Positions 1 to 6,961 are shown, counted from the stretch's first letter. The stretch: DNA of 14,230 nt from Tessaracoccus flavescens (GCA_020741375.1 DYZF01000296.1:1-14230), one strand, 5' to 3'. Made by a program: numbers and translations. The notes: generated by a model from the sequence alone, not told the origin.

Positions 1-1251
1 CGGGAGAGCCCGCAGGGACCAGGCCACGACCACCATCGACACCATGGCGACCAGCAGGATCCCGAACTGGTTGATGAAGTGATCCAGGATGTCCAGGACG
101 TAGAGACCGCTGGCCGTGGAGAAGAACACCAGGCTGATCGCGGCCGCGGGGATGCTGACGACCGCGGCTGCGACCGGACGGGACATCTCGAACTTGTCCC
201 GCACGGCCGACACGACCACCTCGAGCACCGAGACGAGCGACGTGATGCCGGCGACCACGAGGGAGCCGAAGAACAGCACGCCGATGAGCGCGCCGGCGGG
301 GGCCTGGCTGATGATCGTCGGGAACGCGATGAACGCCAGGCCGATGCCGCCGGAAGCCACCTCGTCGACGGCCGTGCCGCTCGCGGCGGCCATGAAGCCC
401 AGCACGGAGAACACGCCGATGCCGGCGAGCAGTTCGAAGCTCGAGTTGGCGAGGCCGACGACGAGGCCGGAGCCGGTCAGGTTGGTGCGGCGGCGCAGGT
501 ACGACGAGTAGGTGATCATGATGCCGAAGCCCACCGAGAGCGAGAAGAAGATCTGGCCGTAGGCCGCGGCCCACACGCCCGGATCGAGCAGCGCCTCCCA
601 GTTGGGTGTGAAGAAGGCGTTGAGGCCGTTCATCGCGCCCGGCATCATGATGGCCTGCAGCACGAGGATGAGGAACATCACCATCAGCAGCGGGATCATG
701 ACGACGTTGGCGCGGGAGATGCCGCGCTTGACGCCCAAAGCGATGACGACGAGCGTCACGATCCACACGATCAGCATGGGGATGGCCAGCTGGGGCACGA
801 AGTCGAACCCGATGTGCGGCGTCTCCGCGCGCTGCAGGAAGGTGCCCATCAGGAACCCGGCCGGATCGTCGCCCCACGCCTCGTTGAAGCTGAAGATGAA
901 GTACATCGACGCCCACGCCAGGATCGCGGCGTAGTACACCGCGATGACGAAGCAGACCAGGACCTGCCACCAGCCGAGCGCCTCCGTCCACTTCTTACCC
1001 GCGCGGCGCAGCGCCAGCGGCGGCGAGGAGCGGTAGCGGTGGCCGACGGCGTAGTCGAGGAACAGCAGCGGAATGCCGGCGGTCAGCAGTGCGACGAGGT
1101 ACGGCAGGATGAACGCGCCGCCGCCGTTGGTGTAGGCGACGTAGGGGAAGCGCCAGATGTTGCCGAGGCCGACGGCGGAGCCGATCGCGGCGAGGATGAA
1201 CACGTTGCGCGAGCTGAACAGCTCACGTTTCGTGACGGTGGGATCAGACAC
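1..1251 (-). CDS. Sodium-dependent transporter, NSS (SNF) family, 3' end outside window
   Basis: Secondary transporter of the neurotransmitter:sodium symporter family (LeuT fold), expected to import an amino acid or related solute with Na+. The 417 codons present start at a GTG preceded by a strong AGGAGG Shine-Dalgarno and run off the low-coordinate edge, so the C-terminus is missing. TM1 (about residues 18-36) carries the family signature GSAVGLGNIWRFP followed by NGGGAF, the broken-helix region that in LeuT binds substrate and sodium. Further on, hydrophobic segments alternate with short loops; a TM6-like SVGFGIMITY and a TM8-like AGITSLVSVLE are also readable. Family members are usually 450-550 residues with 11-12 TM helices, so roughly the last one or two helices lie outside. 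Some actinobacterial homologues (MetP type) are followed by a very small subunit gene (MetS), which would also lie outside. The substrate cannot be told from sequence. Confidence 0.93.
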   Translation of the reverse strand, partial: MSDPTVTKRELFSSRNVFILAAIGSAVGLGNIWRFPYVAYTNGGGAFILPYLVALLTAGIPLLFLDYAVGHRYRSSPPLALRRAGKKWTEALGWWQVLVCFVIAVYYAAILAWASMYFIFSFNEAWGDDPAGFLMGTFLQRAETPHIGFDFVPQLAIPMLIVWIVTLVVIALGVKRGISRANVVMIPLLMVMFLILVLQAIMMPGAMNGLNAFFTPNWEALLDPGVWAAAYGQIFFSLSVGFGIMITYSSYLRRRTNLTGSGLVVGLANSSFELLAGIGVFSVLGFMAAASGTAVDEVASGGIGLAFIAFPTIISQAPAGALIGVLFFGSLVVAGITSLVSVLEVVVSAVRDKFEMSRPVAAAVVSIPAAAISLVFFSTASGLYVLDILDHFINQFGILLVAMVSMVVVAWSLRALP

Positions 1252-1281
1252 CAGTCCTCCTAGGAGAGAAGTTACTGACAC

Positions 1282-1287
1282 AACCTA
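1282..1287 (-). promoter_or_regulatory. Candidate -10 element of the symporter gene
   Basis: The minus strand reads TAGGTT here, matching the TANNNT form common in actinobacterial -10 elements. Transcription would begin near 1275 and give a leader of about 24 nt that contains the AGGAGG ribosome site. I see no convincing -35 box 17-18 nt upstream, so this is a weak call. Confidence 0.3.
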
Positions 1288-1475
1288 GTGGCGCGACCGG
1301 TGAACTCGAATACGTGACCACGAAGCGATTCGCGGGCCTACTGAACCAGGTGCACGCGCACGTGTCCGGCTTCGGCGTCGAGGTGATGGCCGCCTCAGAC
1401 AACGTCATCCGCGCCGGTCACGTGTCGACCGCGGCGAGGTATGGCTCGTCGGCGTGCCGCGTCAGTGACGGGCGG

Positions 1476-2246
1476 TCAGCGGACGAAGACCGGCTGATCC
1501 TTGGTGGAGCGCGCGTCGTCGTAGACGTAGCCGTCGCCTTCGAAATCAGCGATCTTCGCGGCGGAACGCACCCGCTCGCGCACCAACCAAGCGGCCATCG
1601 TGCCGCGCGCCTTCTTGGCGTGGAAGCTCACGATTCGCGGTTCGCCGTTGGCGTCGCGATCCTCGAAGCGGGGCGAGATGATGCGGGCGCCGAGGCGCTT
1701 GCCGTCGATCACCTTGAAGTACTCCTGCGACGCCAGGTTGATCAGCACATCCGCGCCGGGGGAGGCGTCGAGGTCGCGGCGGAGGAGATCCGTCACGTGG
1801 GTGCCCCACCAGTCGTACAGGGTTGCGCCGCGGCTGGACGCCAGGCGCGTGCCCATCTCGAGGCGGTGGGGCTGAATGAGGTCCAGCGGACGGAGCAGCC
1901 CGTACAGCCCGGACAGGATGCGGATCGACTTCTGCGCTTCGGTGAAGTCTCGCGCGTCGAAGGTCTTGGCGTCGAGGCCCTGATAGACGTCGCCGGCGAA
2001 GGCCAGCACGGCGGCGCGCGAGTTGCGCTGATCGTGCGACGGCGTGAACTCGGCATAGCGGGTGGCGTTGAGGTGCGCGAGGTCGTCGGAGATGTGCATG
2101 AGGCTGGCGATGTCGGCCGGCGACTTCGTCCGCATGATCTCGATCAGCCCAGCCGACTGCCCGACGAGGCGCGGCTCCGAGTGCTTCTTGGTGGGAAGCG
2201 GGGATTCGAAGTCGAGCGTCTTCGCGGGCGACAGGACGGTGAGCAT
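1476..2246 (-). CDS. yaaA: Peroxide stress protein YaaA (DUF328/UPF0246)
   Basis: A 256-residue protein, matching the usual 250-260 residues of YaaA. In E. coli YaaA belongs to the OxyR regulon and limits free intracellular iron and Fenton damage during hydrogen peroxide stress; its biochemical activity is not settled. Family landmarks are intact: N-terminal LSPAKTLDFESPL (residues 5-17), LAFAGDVYQGL (81-91), the LSGLYGLLRPLDLIQPHRLEMGTRL region (111-135), the NLASQEYF segment (170-177) and SFHAKKARGTMA (207-218). The ATG at 2246 was chosen because YaaA proteins begin with Met just before the LSPAKT strand. No Shine-Dalgarno precedes it, but TACACT ends 7 nt upstream, so the mRNA may be leaderless. 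The gene is divergent from the PAC2 gene (139-nt gap) and lies 224 nt upstream of the symporter start. That gap shows nothing coding. Confidence 0.93.
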   Translation of the reverse strand: MLTVLSPAKTLDFESPLPTKKHSEPRLVGQSAGLIEIMRTKSPADIASLMHISDDLAHLNATRYAEFTPSHDQRNSRAAVLAFAGDVYQGLDAKTFDARDFTEAQKSIRILSGLYGLLRPLDLIQPHRLEMGTRLASSRGATLYDWWGTHVTDLLRRDLDASPGADVLINLASQEYFKVIDGKRLGARIISPRFEDRDANGEPRIVSFHAKKARGTMAAWLVRERVRSAAKIADFEGDGYVYDDARSTKDQPVFVR

Positions 2247-2259
2247 GCAGACGAGTGTA
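2247..2259 (-). promoter_or_regulatory. Candidate leaderless -10 element of yaaA
   Basis: On the minus strand TACACT (2259-2254) is followed by 7 nt and then the yaaA ATG. This is the TANNNT spacing that puts the transcription start on or beside the first base of the start codon. No clear -35 box is visible. A GTG 18 nt upstream in frame has a GGGAA before it and is the alternative start. Confidence 0.4.
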
Positions 2260-2385
2260 GACACTTCCCGCGTCGATGGCCCCTGGAGGAGTGAGCCGAC
2301 CGGCGGGGGAGGCGGCGCCGAGGAATAGTTTGGGCGATGATGGTGTTGTAACTGTGAATACCCGTGGATCAGCCAAGGAGGAAAG

Positions 2386-3291
2386 GTGTTGGATCCCACG
2401 TCGCTGTACCAGTACGAGCCGCATATCGACCCGCGCACGCTTCGCCCCAAGGCGATGGTGCTGACGCTCGGCGCGTTCATCGACGCCGGCCACGTGCAGC
2501 GACAGATCGACGCCCACCTGCTCGAGATCCTGCCCAATCACGTGGTGGCGCGCTTCGACGCCGACCAACTCCTCGATTACCGCGGCAACCGTCCCCCCAT
2601 CATGTTCGACCGCGATCACTTCGCCGACTACGAACGCCCAGAGATCACGCTGCATCACGTCCTCGACGCCGACGGCGTCCCCTTCCTGCTGCTCAACGGC
2701 CCCGAGCCCGCGCTGCAGTGGGAGCGGATGGCGGCCGCCGTCGTGCATCTGGCCGACACGTTCGACGTGGAGCAGGTCATCAGCCTGCAGGGCGTCCCGA
2801 TGGCGGTGCCGCACACGCGCCCGGTCAGCATGACCCGTCACGCCAGCAACGTCGACCTCATCCCCGGCAATCAGCCGGTGTTCGGCAGCATGCGGATGGG
2901 TGCCAGCCTCCCCGCGCTGATCAGCGTGCGGCTCACCGAGGCCGGCCTCAACTCCGTCGGCCTGGCCGCGCACGTGCCGCCATACCTCGCGGAGGCCGAC
3001 TACCCCGACGCCGCCATGGCGCTCATCGACTCGCTCGGGCTGCACGCTGGCCTCAACCTGCCCACGGGCGCGCTGGAGGACAAGGCCAAGAAGATCGCCG
3101 GCCAGATTGAGCAGGCCGTTGCGCAGGACACCGACCTCCAAGAGATGGTGGCCAACCTCGAAGAACGTCACGATCAGGTGGTGCAGGCACTCGGGGAGGC
3201 GCCAGACCTCGACGAAGACCTTCCAACCCCGGACGAACTGGGTGCCGCTGCGGAAGCCTTCCTGCAATCGCTCGGCGAGGATCAGGACTGA
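2386..3291 (+). CDS. PAC2 family protein (proteasome assembly chaperone-like)
   Basis: A 301-residue cytoplasmic protein of the PAC2 family, named after a eukaryotic proteasome assembly chaperone. Actinobacteria carry one or two members of about 290-325 residues; their job is not established, although many of these bacteria have a Pup-proteasome system. Recognisable parts are the N-terminal MVLTLGAFIDAG strand-helix (residues 24-35), ISLQGVPMAVPHTRP (132-146), the LGASLPA-like MGASLPALI stretch (171-179) and AAHVPPYLAEADYPDAA (194-210), typical of PAC2 cores. From about 228 to the end the chain is charged, probably helical or coiled-coil, with an acidic tail. AAGGAGG at 2375-2381 sets the start: GTG at 2386 (4-nt spacing) or the next codon TTG at 2389 (7-nt spacing); GTG is annotated, and the difference is one residue. 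An AT-rich patch at about 2325-2360, including TAGTTT, may hold its promoter. Confidence 0.85.
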   Translation: MLDPTSLYQYEPHIDPRTLRPKAMVLTLGAFIDAGHVQRQIDAHLLEILPNHVVARFDADQLLDYRGNRPPIMFDRDHFADYERPEITLHHVLDADGVPFLLLNGPEPALQWERMAAAVVHLADTFDVEQVISLQGVPMAVPHTRPVSMTRHASNVDLIPGNQPVFGSMRMGASLPALISVRLTEAGLNSVGLAAHVPPYLAEADYPDAAMALIDSLGLHAGLNLPTGALEDKAKKIAGQIEQAVAQDTDLQEMVANLEERHDQVVQALGEAPDLDEDLPTPDELGAAAEAFLQSLGEDQD

Positions 3292-3311
3292 CTCACACCG
3301 TCACCACAACA

Positions 3312-3348
3312 AACCAGCCCCAGTGCCTGATCGGCGCTGGGGCTGGTT
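3312..3348. terminator. Bidirectional hairpin terminator between convergent genes
   Basis: A perfect 12-bp inverted repeat (AACCAGCCCCAG at 3312-3323, CTGGGGCTGGTT at 3337-3348). Pairing continues inward through one T-G wobble and three G-C pairs to a 5-nt loop TGATC, giving a 16-bp stem. It lies exactly between the PAC2 stop (3291) and the AGPS stop (3367) of two converging genes. The minus-strand exit reads TTTGTTGT and is T-rich; the plus-strand exit CGTGTTTG is weaker. Confidence 0.8.
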
Positions 3349-3364
3349 CGTGTTTGATGTCGGG

Positions 3365-5071
3365 TCAGGCGTCGTCGGAGTTCGACGAGATGCCGGGCCG
3401 GCCGTCGTGGACGATCTTGCCCGGGTTCAGGTGACGGCCGGGATCGACGCCCTCGAACAGCTTGCGCTGAATGTGCACGCCGGCCGGGGAGATGTCCTGC
3501 TCCATCCACGGGCTGTGCTCCTCGCCCACGCCGTGGTGGTGCGAGACGGTGCCGTGGAAATCGACGAACGACTGCTGGATCGCGCGCTTCACCGCGTCGT
3601 AGGTCTCGTTCTCCTTGCCCGGCTCTGAGGTGACGGCGAACGTGAAGTACTGGCAGGCGCCCGAGTGGTAGGAGTGGCTGAGGTGGCAGAACACGACGCC
3701 GCGCTGGCCCAGACGCTCCACTTCCTTGCGCGCCGCCTCGACGCCGCGGGTGTGGATCTCGGCCGCGTACTGCCACGGCGTCGTCGTCTCCGACACGTCA
3801 CAGATGAGGCCGCGGTCGAGCATGAAATCGCGGATGTAGGGGGTGTCGTACTTCTTCTGGTCGTACAGCGAGGCGGGGCCCTTGCCGACGCCGAAGCCGC
3901 CGTTCTCACGAACGATCTTGCCGACGAGGCCCTTCTCGTAGCGCACATGGTTGGCGCTGCCCTCGAAGCCGATGAAGCTCATGGCGATGTTCTCGAGATC
4001 CCAGCCCTTGGCTTCCATGACCTTCTGGATGGCCTTGCTGGCCATCGAGCCGACGCGGCCCGACTTCTTGCCGTTGGCCATGATGTACTGCGTCTCCAGC
4101 GCGTCGGAGACGCGCGCCATCATGACGGAGGCGTCCGATTCGACGATCTGCTGGCAGGCCTTGAGGCCGTCCTCGTAGGTCTCGAAGAAGTACGCCTGCA
4201 GCTCACGCACCTCGGGCAGACGGTGGACGTTGACCCACGCCGACGTGATGATGCCCAAACGGCCCTCGGAGCCGAGCACCATCTCGCGCACGCTCGGGCC
4301 GGACGACGTCGACGGCAGCGGGCGCAGCGTCAGCACCTGTCCGGGCATCACCATGGTGAGGCCGCGGCAGATGTCGGCGATGTCACCGTACTTGTCGGAC
4401 TGCATGCCGGACGAGCGAGTGGCGATCCAGCCACCGAGCGTCGACCAGACGAACGAATCGGGGTGGTGGCCCATGGTCCAGCCGTGGGCGTTGAGCTGAT
4501 CCTCCATGTCCGGGCCGAAGACGCCGGCCTGGATGTGGGCGAGGCCGGACTGTTCGTCGATCTCCAGCACCTTGTTGAGGCGACCCATGTTCACCGAGAC
4601 CACCTGACGTGTCTCGCCCGGCTCGGCCTCGAGAGCGGCGACGATGTTGGAGCCGCCGCCGAACGGGATGAGCACGCCGTCGGCCGCCACGACGGCGTCA
4701 ACCAGCTTCTCCACCTCGGCCTGCGTGCCGGGGTAGAGGACGACGTCGGGGAGGCGACCGAAATCGCCCTTGCGGACGCGCATCAGATCGCGGACGCCCT
4801 TGCCGTAGCCGTGAACGACGCGGGTTTCGTCGTCGGTTTGGACGTATTCCTCACCGATGATGCCCGCCAGCGTGCCGCGGAGTTCGTCGCTCAGCTGCGA
4901 CGGCGGGATGGTCAGCGACGACAGCGCCGGCACCGGCTGCACCGGGAGCGTGATGTCGACACCGGCGTGCTTCATCACGAACGGCGGGAACTTGGGCTTG
5001 TCCTCGTACCGGTAGGCCTTGGACTCCTCGCCCCAGCCCCACCACTTCTGCTGCTTGACGCCGTCGATCAT
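3365..5071 (-). CDS. Alkyldihydroxyacetonephosphate synthase homologue, FAD-binding oxidase type
   Basis: A 568-residue FAD-dependent enzyme of the vanillyl-alcohol-oxidase fold that closely resembles alkylglycerone-phosphate synthase (AGPS). In the known reaction the acyl chain of 1-acyl-DHAP is exchanged for a fatty alcohol, making the ether bond of alkyl-DHAP. Visible landmarks: N-terminal KQQKWWGWG (6-14), typical of AGPS; the FAD-domain loops PFGGGSNIV (136-144) and HHPDSFVWSTLGGWIATRS (202-220); SEGRLGIIT (268-276); SHSYHSGACQYFTF (465-478); and the triple-His SHHHGVG (510-516), which aligns with the catalytic His cluster of mammalian AGPS. The C-terminus DPGRHLNPGKI is flavin-oxidase-like. 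The ATG overlaps the stop of the acyltransferase gene (ATGA), and AGGAGG lies just upstream. It is the last gene of the SDR-PlsC-AGPS operon. Actinobacterial homologues are mostly uncharacterised, so the exact substrate is inferred. Confidence 0.87.
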   Translation of the reverse strand: MIDGVKQQKWWGWGEESKAYRYEDKPKFPPFVMKHAGVDITLPVQPVPALSSLTIPPSQLSDELRGTLAGIIGEEYVQTDDETRVVHGYGKGVRDLMRVRKGDFGRLPDVVLYPGTQAEVEKLVDAVVAADGVLIPFGGGSNIVAALEAEPGETRQVVSVNMGRLNKVLEIDEQSGLAHIQAGVFGPDMEDQLNAHGWTMGHHPDSFVWSTLGGWIATRSSGMQSDKYGDIADICRGLTMVMPGQVLTLRPLPSTSSGPSVREMVLGSEGRLGIITSAWVNVHRLPEVRELQAYFFETYEDGLKACQQIVESDASVMMARVSDALETQYIMANGKKSGRVGSMASKAIQKVMEAKGWDLENIAMSFIGFEGSANHVRYEKGLVGKIVRENGGFGVGKGPASLYDQKKYDTPYIRDFMLDRGLICDVSETTTPWQYAAEIHTRGVEAARKEVERLGQRGVVFCHLSHSYHSGACQYFTFAVTSEPGKENETYDAVKRAIQQSFVDFHGTVSHHHGVGEEHSPWMEQDISPAGVHIQRKLFEGVDPGRHLNPGKIVHDGRPGISSNSDDA

Positions 5072-5868
5072 CGGTCCTCCTGCTTGTCAGCCTGTTCCTT
5101 GGCCTCGTCGGCAAGGGCGGCGATTTTGGTCTTCATGGCCTGCTCCAGCGCCTCGGCGCGGGCGTACTCGGCCAGCGTCTTGCGGCCGTAGGCGCGGGCG
5201 GTTGTGTCGTGGAGCTCCAGCACCTGGCGGCGCATCCGCTCGTTGAACTCGTGGGCGATCTCGCCGGGCAGCGGGTGCATCGGCCGGCCGAACACGACGT
5301 GCACCTCGGGGCGGCCCTTGGGAAGATGCTTCTGCTTCGACGGCCACGCCTCGTAGGCGCCCACCAACGCCACCGGGAGCGCCGGCACGCCGCGCGAGAT
5401 GCACAGCGACGCCACGCCCGGCTTGTACGGGCCCATCGCCCCGTTGCGGGAGCGCGTGCCCTCGGGGAAAAGCAGGATCGGGACGCCGTCGTCGAGCAGC
5501 TGCGCGGACATGCCGCGCTTGCCCTTGCCGCCCTTGCCGCGGTCGATCGCGAAGGCGTTCATGAACAGCGACATCGACGCCGACGTCAGCCAGTTGTTGA
5601 AGAAGAAGTCGCCCGCGGCACCGACGGCGACCGTCTTGGCCAGGCGCGACGGCAGCGAGCACAGGATCAGCGGCGCGTCGAGGTGCGAGGAATGATTGCC
5701 GAAGACGACGAAGGCGCCGTCGAGGCTGCCAGCGTTGGAGGCGCCGTGCACGTGCACCTTCAGCATCTTCATCAGGGCAGGCTTCAGCAGCAGGAACTGC
5801 GCGGTCTGCCGCGTCGTCGCCTGAATTTTCGACGTGTACCGGGAGCTGCCCGGCTCGTCTGGGGCCAT
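5068..5868 (-). CDS. 1-acyl-glycerol-3-phosphate acyltransferase-like protein (PlsC family)
   Basis: A 266-residue acyltransferase of the PlsC/LPLAT superfamily, which transfers fatty acyl groups from acyl-CoA or acyl-ACP to a glycerolipid precursor at the membrane. Block I is NHSSHLD (58-64), giving the catalytic HX4D pair H59/D64. Block III is FPEGTRS (134-140), the phosphate-binding motif. GVPALPVAL (160-168) fits block IV. The N-terminus has a moderately hydrophobic patch (about 24-40) but no clear signal peptide. The C-terminal 45 residues are charged and probably helical. The ATG at 5868 shares one base with the upstream SDR stop (TGATG), with GAGGAA just before it. The reading frame stays open further upstream, but that part is antisense-like to the SDR gene and lacks lipid-enzyme features. 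Given its neighbours it may acylate DHAP (the GNPAT role) or the sn-2 position of an alkyl-glycerol phosphate; the sequence does not decide. Confidence 0.88.
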   Translation of the reverse strand: MAPDEPGSSRYTSKIQATTRQTAQFLLLKPALMKMLKVHVHGASNAGSLDGAFVVFGNHSSHLDAPLILCSLPSRLAKTVAVGAAGDFFFNNWLTSASMSLFMNAFAIDRGKGGKGKRGMSAQLLDDGVPILLFPEGTRSRNGAMGPYKPGVASLCISRGVPALPVALVGAYEAWPSKQKHLPKGRPEVHVVFGRPMHPLPGEIAHEFNERMRRQVLELHDTTARAYGRKTLAEYARAEALEQAMKTKIAALADEAKEQADKQEDR

Positions 5869-6641
5869 CAGTGCTTCCTCGACGCCGTCAGGAGCCGGGA
5901 GAACCAGCGGGTGAGCGCGCGGGGGCCGTGGTCGCCGACGAACATCGCGACCTTCCACTTCCAATCCGGCACGGATTCGATCTTGCCCTTGGCGGAATCG
6001 TCGAGCGCTTCGCGCACCAGCTTGTCCGGGTTGATCCACACGAAGTTGGGGATCTTGGAGGCGTTGATGCCGGCACGGTCGTGGAACTCGGTGCGCACCC
6101 AGCCCGGCAGGAGCGCGGTCGCGGTGACGCCGGTGCCGCGTAGCTCCAGCGCCAGGCCGTTGGAGTAGACGCGGGCCCACGCCTTGATGGCGGAGTAGTT
6201 GCCGGTGTAGATGGCCGAGGACGACGACGCAACCGTGATGATCTGGCCGTGTCCGCGGGCCTTCATCGCCCTACCCGCGGCGCCGCCGAGGATCAGGACC
6301 GCCAGACACATGACGTCTAGGGCGCGCTCGTGCACGTCGTTCTCCTCCTTGTTGAGGAGGGTGCTGTGCAGGCCGAAGCCGGCGTTGTTGATGAGGATGT
6401 CGACGGGGCGGCTCGCGTCTTCGAGGCGGTCGGCCACCTTGTCCATGCCGGCGCGCAGTGAAAGATCTGCGGGAAGCACTTCGACGTCGATGCCGTGCTT
6501 GGCGCGCAGTTCGGCGGCGACGGATTCGAGGCGGGCTTCGTCGCGGGCGACGAGGACGAGGTTGGTTCCGCGACGGGCGAGTTCACGCGCAAACGCGTGA
6601 CCGATGCCGGAGGTGCCGCCCGTGATCAATGCAGAAGCCAT
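5868..6641 (-). CDS. Short-chain dehydrogenase/reductase (SDR), NADPH type
   Basis: A 257-residue classical SDR with the full motif set: TGGTSGIG (7-14) for the cofactor, NNAG (85-88), a Ser run at 139-142 supplying the catalytic Ser, and the YxxxK pair Y149/K153 within NYSAIK. An Arg directly after the second beta strand (VARDEARL, R33) favours NADP(H) by the usual SDR rule. It is the first gene of a three-gene unit with the acyltransferase and AGPS homologue. In animals the keto group of acyl/alkyl-DHAP is reduced by an SDR (PexRAP/DHRS7B), so reduction of alkyl-DHAP is a reasonable inference; fatty aldehyde or 3-oxoacyl reduction are alternatives. The ATG at 6641 has no Shine-Dalgarno at normal distance (AAGGTGG is 15 nt away), and TACCTT ends 7 nt upstream, which suggests a leaderless message. 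Confidence 0.9.
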   Translation of the reverse strand: MASALITGGTSGIGHAFARELARRGTNLVLVARDEARLESVAAELRAKHGIDVEVLPADLSLRAGMDKVADRLEDASRPVDILINNAGFGLHSTLLNKEENDVHERALDVMCLAVLILGGAAGRAMKARGHGQIITVASSSSAIYTGNYSAIKAWARVYSNGLALELRGTGVTATALLPGWVRTEFHDRAGINASKIPNFVWINPDKLVREALDDSAKGKIESVPDWKWKVAMFVGDHGPRALTRWFSRLLTASRKH

Positions 6642-6654
6642 GAGTTATAAGGTA
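6642..6654 (-). promoter_or_regulatory. Candidate leaderless -10 element of the SDR-PlsC-AGPS operon
   Basis: On the minus strand TACCTT (6654-6649) is followed by 7 nt and the SDR ATG. A TATAAC overlaps it (6649-6644) but lies too close to the ATG to serve this start. No clear -35 box is seen. Confidence 0.4.
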
Positions 6655-6697
6655 CGCCACCTTGAATGTCGCCCGCGACGAGACGCCGGGGTCGGTT

Positions 6698-6725
6698 AGC
6701 GCTCCCCGCCAAAGACGGGGTCGCT
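6698..6725. other. Hairpin upstream of the SDR operon
   Basis: AGCG-CT-CCCCG (6698-6708) pairs with CGGGG-T-CGCT (6716-6725) around a 7-nt loop, with a small internal bulge. It is not followed by a T run on either strand, so it is not a classical intrinsic terminator. It could end or stabilise the pta-ackA transcript. Confidence 0.4.
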
Positions 6726-6727
6726 TC

Positions 6728-6746
6728 CTTGTGGGACCCGCACAAG
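6728..6746. other. Second hairpin upstream of the SDR operon
   Basis: CTTGTG (6728-6733) and CACAAG (6741-6746) form a 6-bp perfect stem with a 7-nt loop, two bases from the previous hairpin. The role is unknown. The pair could be one structured RNA element in the ackA 3' region. Confidence 0.35.
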
Positions 6747-6819
6747 TTGGGCAAAGATTCCACATGGGCCGCACCAAGAGGTTCGCCGCCGACGAGTCGT
6801 CCGAAATCCGCAACCCGTG

Positions 6820-6863
6820 TTGGTTGAGTAGCCCGTGCGCGGAGCGCCGGGCGTATGGAAACC
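6820..6863 (+). repeat. REP-like palindromic repeat, copy A
   Basis: The element reads TTGGTTGAGTAG, then a hairpin, then GTATGGAAACC. The hairpin pairs GCCCG (6831-6835) with CGGGC (6848-6852) and GCGC (6837-6840) with GCGC (6844-6847) around a GGA loop with one bulged T. The arms TTGAGTAG...GTATCGAAACC recur in many actinobacterial intergenic regions in my recollection; here one base of the right arm differs (GTATGG). Confidence 0.65.
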
Positions 6864-6894
6864 TCGTTCGATGGTCCATGCACAGGGGTCAGGG

Positions 6895-6932
6895 GATTTC
6901 GATACGCGCCTGCGGCGCTGCTCAATCAGCGG
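6895..6932 (-). repeat. REP-like palindromic repeat, copy B, inverted relative to A
   Basis: Read on the minus strand it is CCGCTGATTGAGCAGC, hairpin, GCGTATCGAAATC, the same plan as copy A. The core hairpin pairs GCGCC (6906-6910) with GGCGC (6914-6918) around a TGC loop. With copy A it makes an inverted pair about 30 bp apart, downstream of pta-ackA. Confidence 0.65.
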
Positions 6933-6940
6933 AAGTTGTC

Positions 6941-6961
6941 GCCGTGCTACTCAATCAGCGA
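6941..6961 (-). repeat. Partial REP arm overlapping the ackA stop codon
   Basis: The minus strand reads CGCTGATTGAGTAGCACGGC, matching only the outer arm of copies A and B, with no second arm. The 11-mer CTCAATCAGCG of copy B (6921-6931) repeats exactly at 6950-6960. The TGA in this arm is the ackA stop codon. Confidence 0.55.

Larger units (their letters stand above)
6642..6954. other. 313-nt gene-free stretch between ackA and the SDR gene
   Basis: No convincing gene is present. The SDR-proximal part holds the candidate promoter and two adjacent hairpins (6698-6725 and 6728-6746). The ackA-proximal part (6820-6960) holds two oppositely oriented REP-like palindromes and a third fragment. Open frames crossing this stretch give low-complexity Arg/Pro-rich translations with no start signals. 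Confidence 0.7.

Noticed and set aside
79..1263. Long plus-strand open frame opposite the symporter
   Set aside because: Its translation is Asp/Glu/Arg/His-rich and low in complexity, typical of the complement of a GC-rich gene. The minus strand reads an intact NSS transporter.
1427..1463. Possible yaaA terminator hairpin (CGCGGC/GCCGCG)
   Set aside because: The 20-nt loop, bulge and absence of a T tract make it no better than expected in this base composition.
1314..1475. Small plus-strand gene starting at the GTG at 1314
   Set aside because: It has no ribosome site and continues as an antisense shadow into yaaA.
2247..2537. Upstream extension of the yaaA frame
   Set aside because: YaaA proteins start just before the LSPAKT strand. 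The extension is low-complexity and crosses the PAC2 promoter and start.
1546..3267. Long minus-strand open frame spanning the PAC2 gene and part of yaaA
   Set aside because: It crosses two genes on different strands in a shadow frame and has no domain features.
3665..5191. 508-codon plus-strand frame opposite AGPS
   Set aside because: The composition is that of an antisense shadow. AGPS motifs on the minus strand are unmistakable.
5869..6180. N-terminal extension of the acyltransferase frame
   Set aside because: The stretch is Arg/Pro-rich and overlaps the SDR gene completely. The ATG at 5868 has a coupled stop and a ribosome site.
6642..6954. Riboswitch or small gene in the ackA-SDR gap
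   Set aside because: No known riboswitch core is recognisable, and the open frames there are random-looking. The hairpins and repeats are reported instead.
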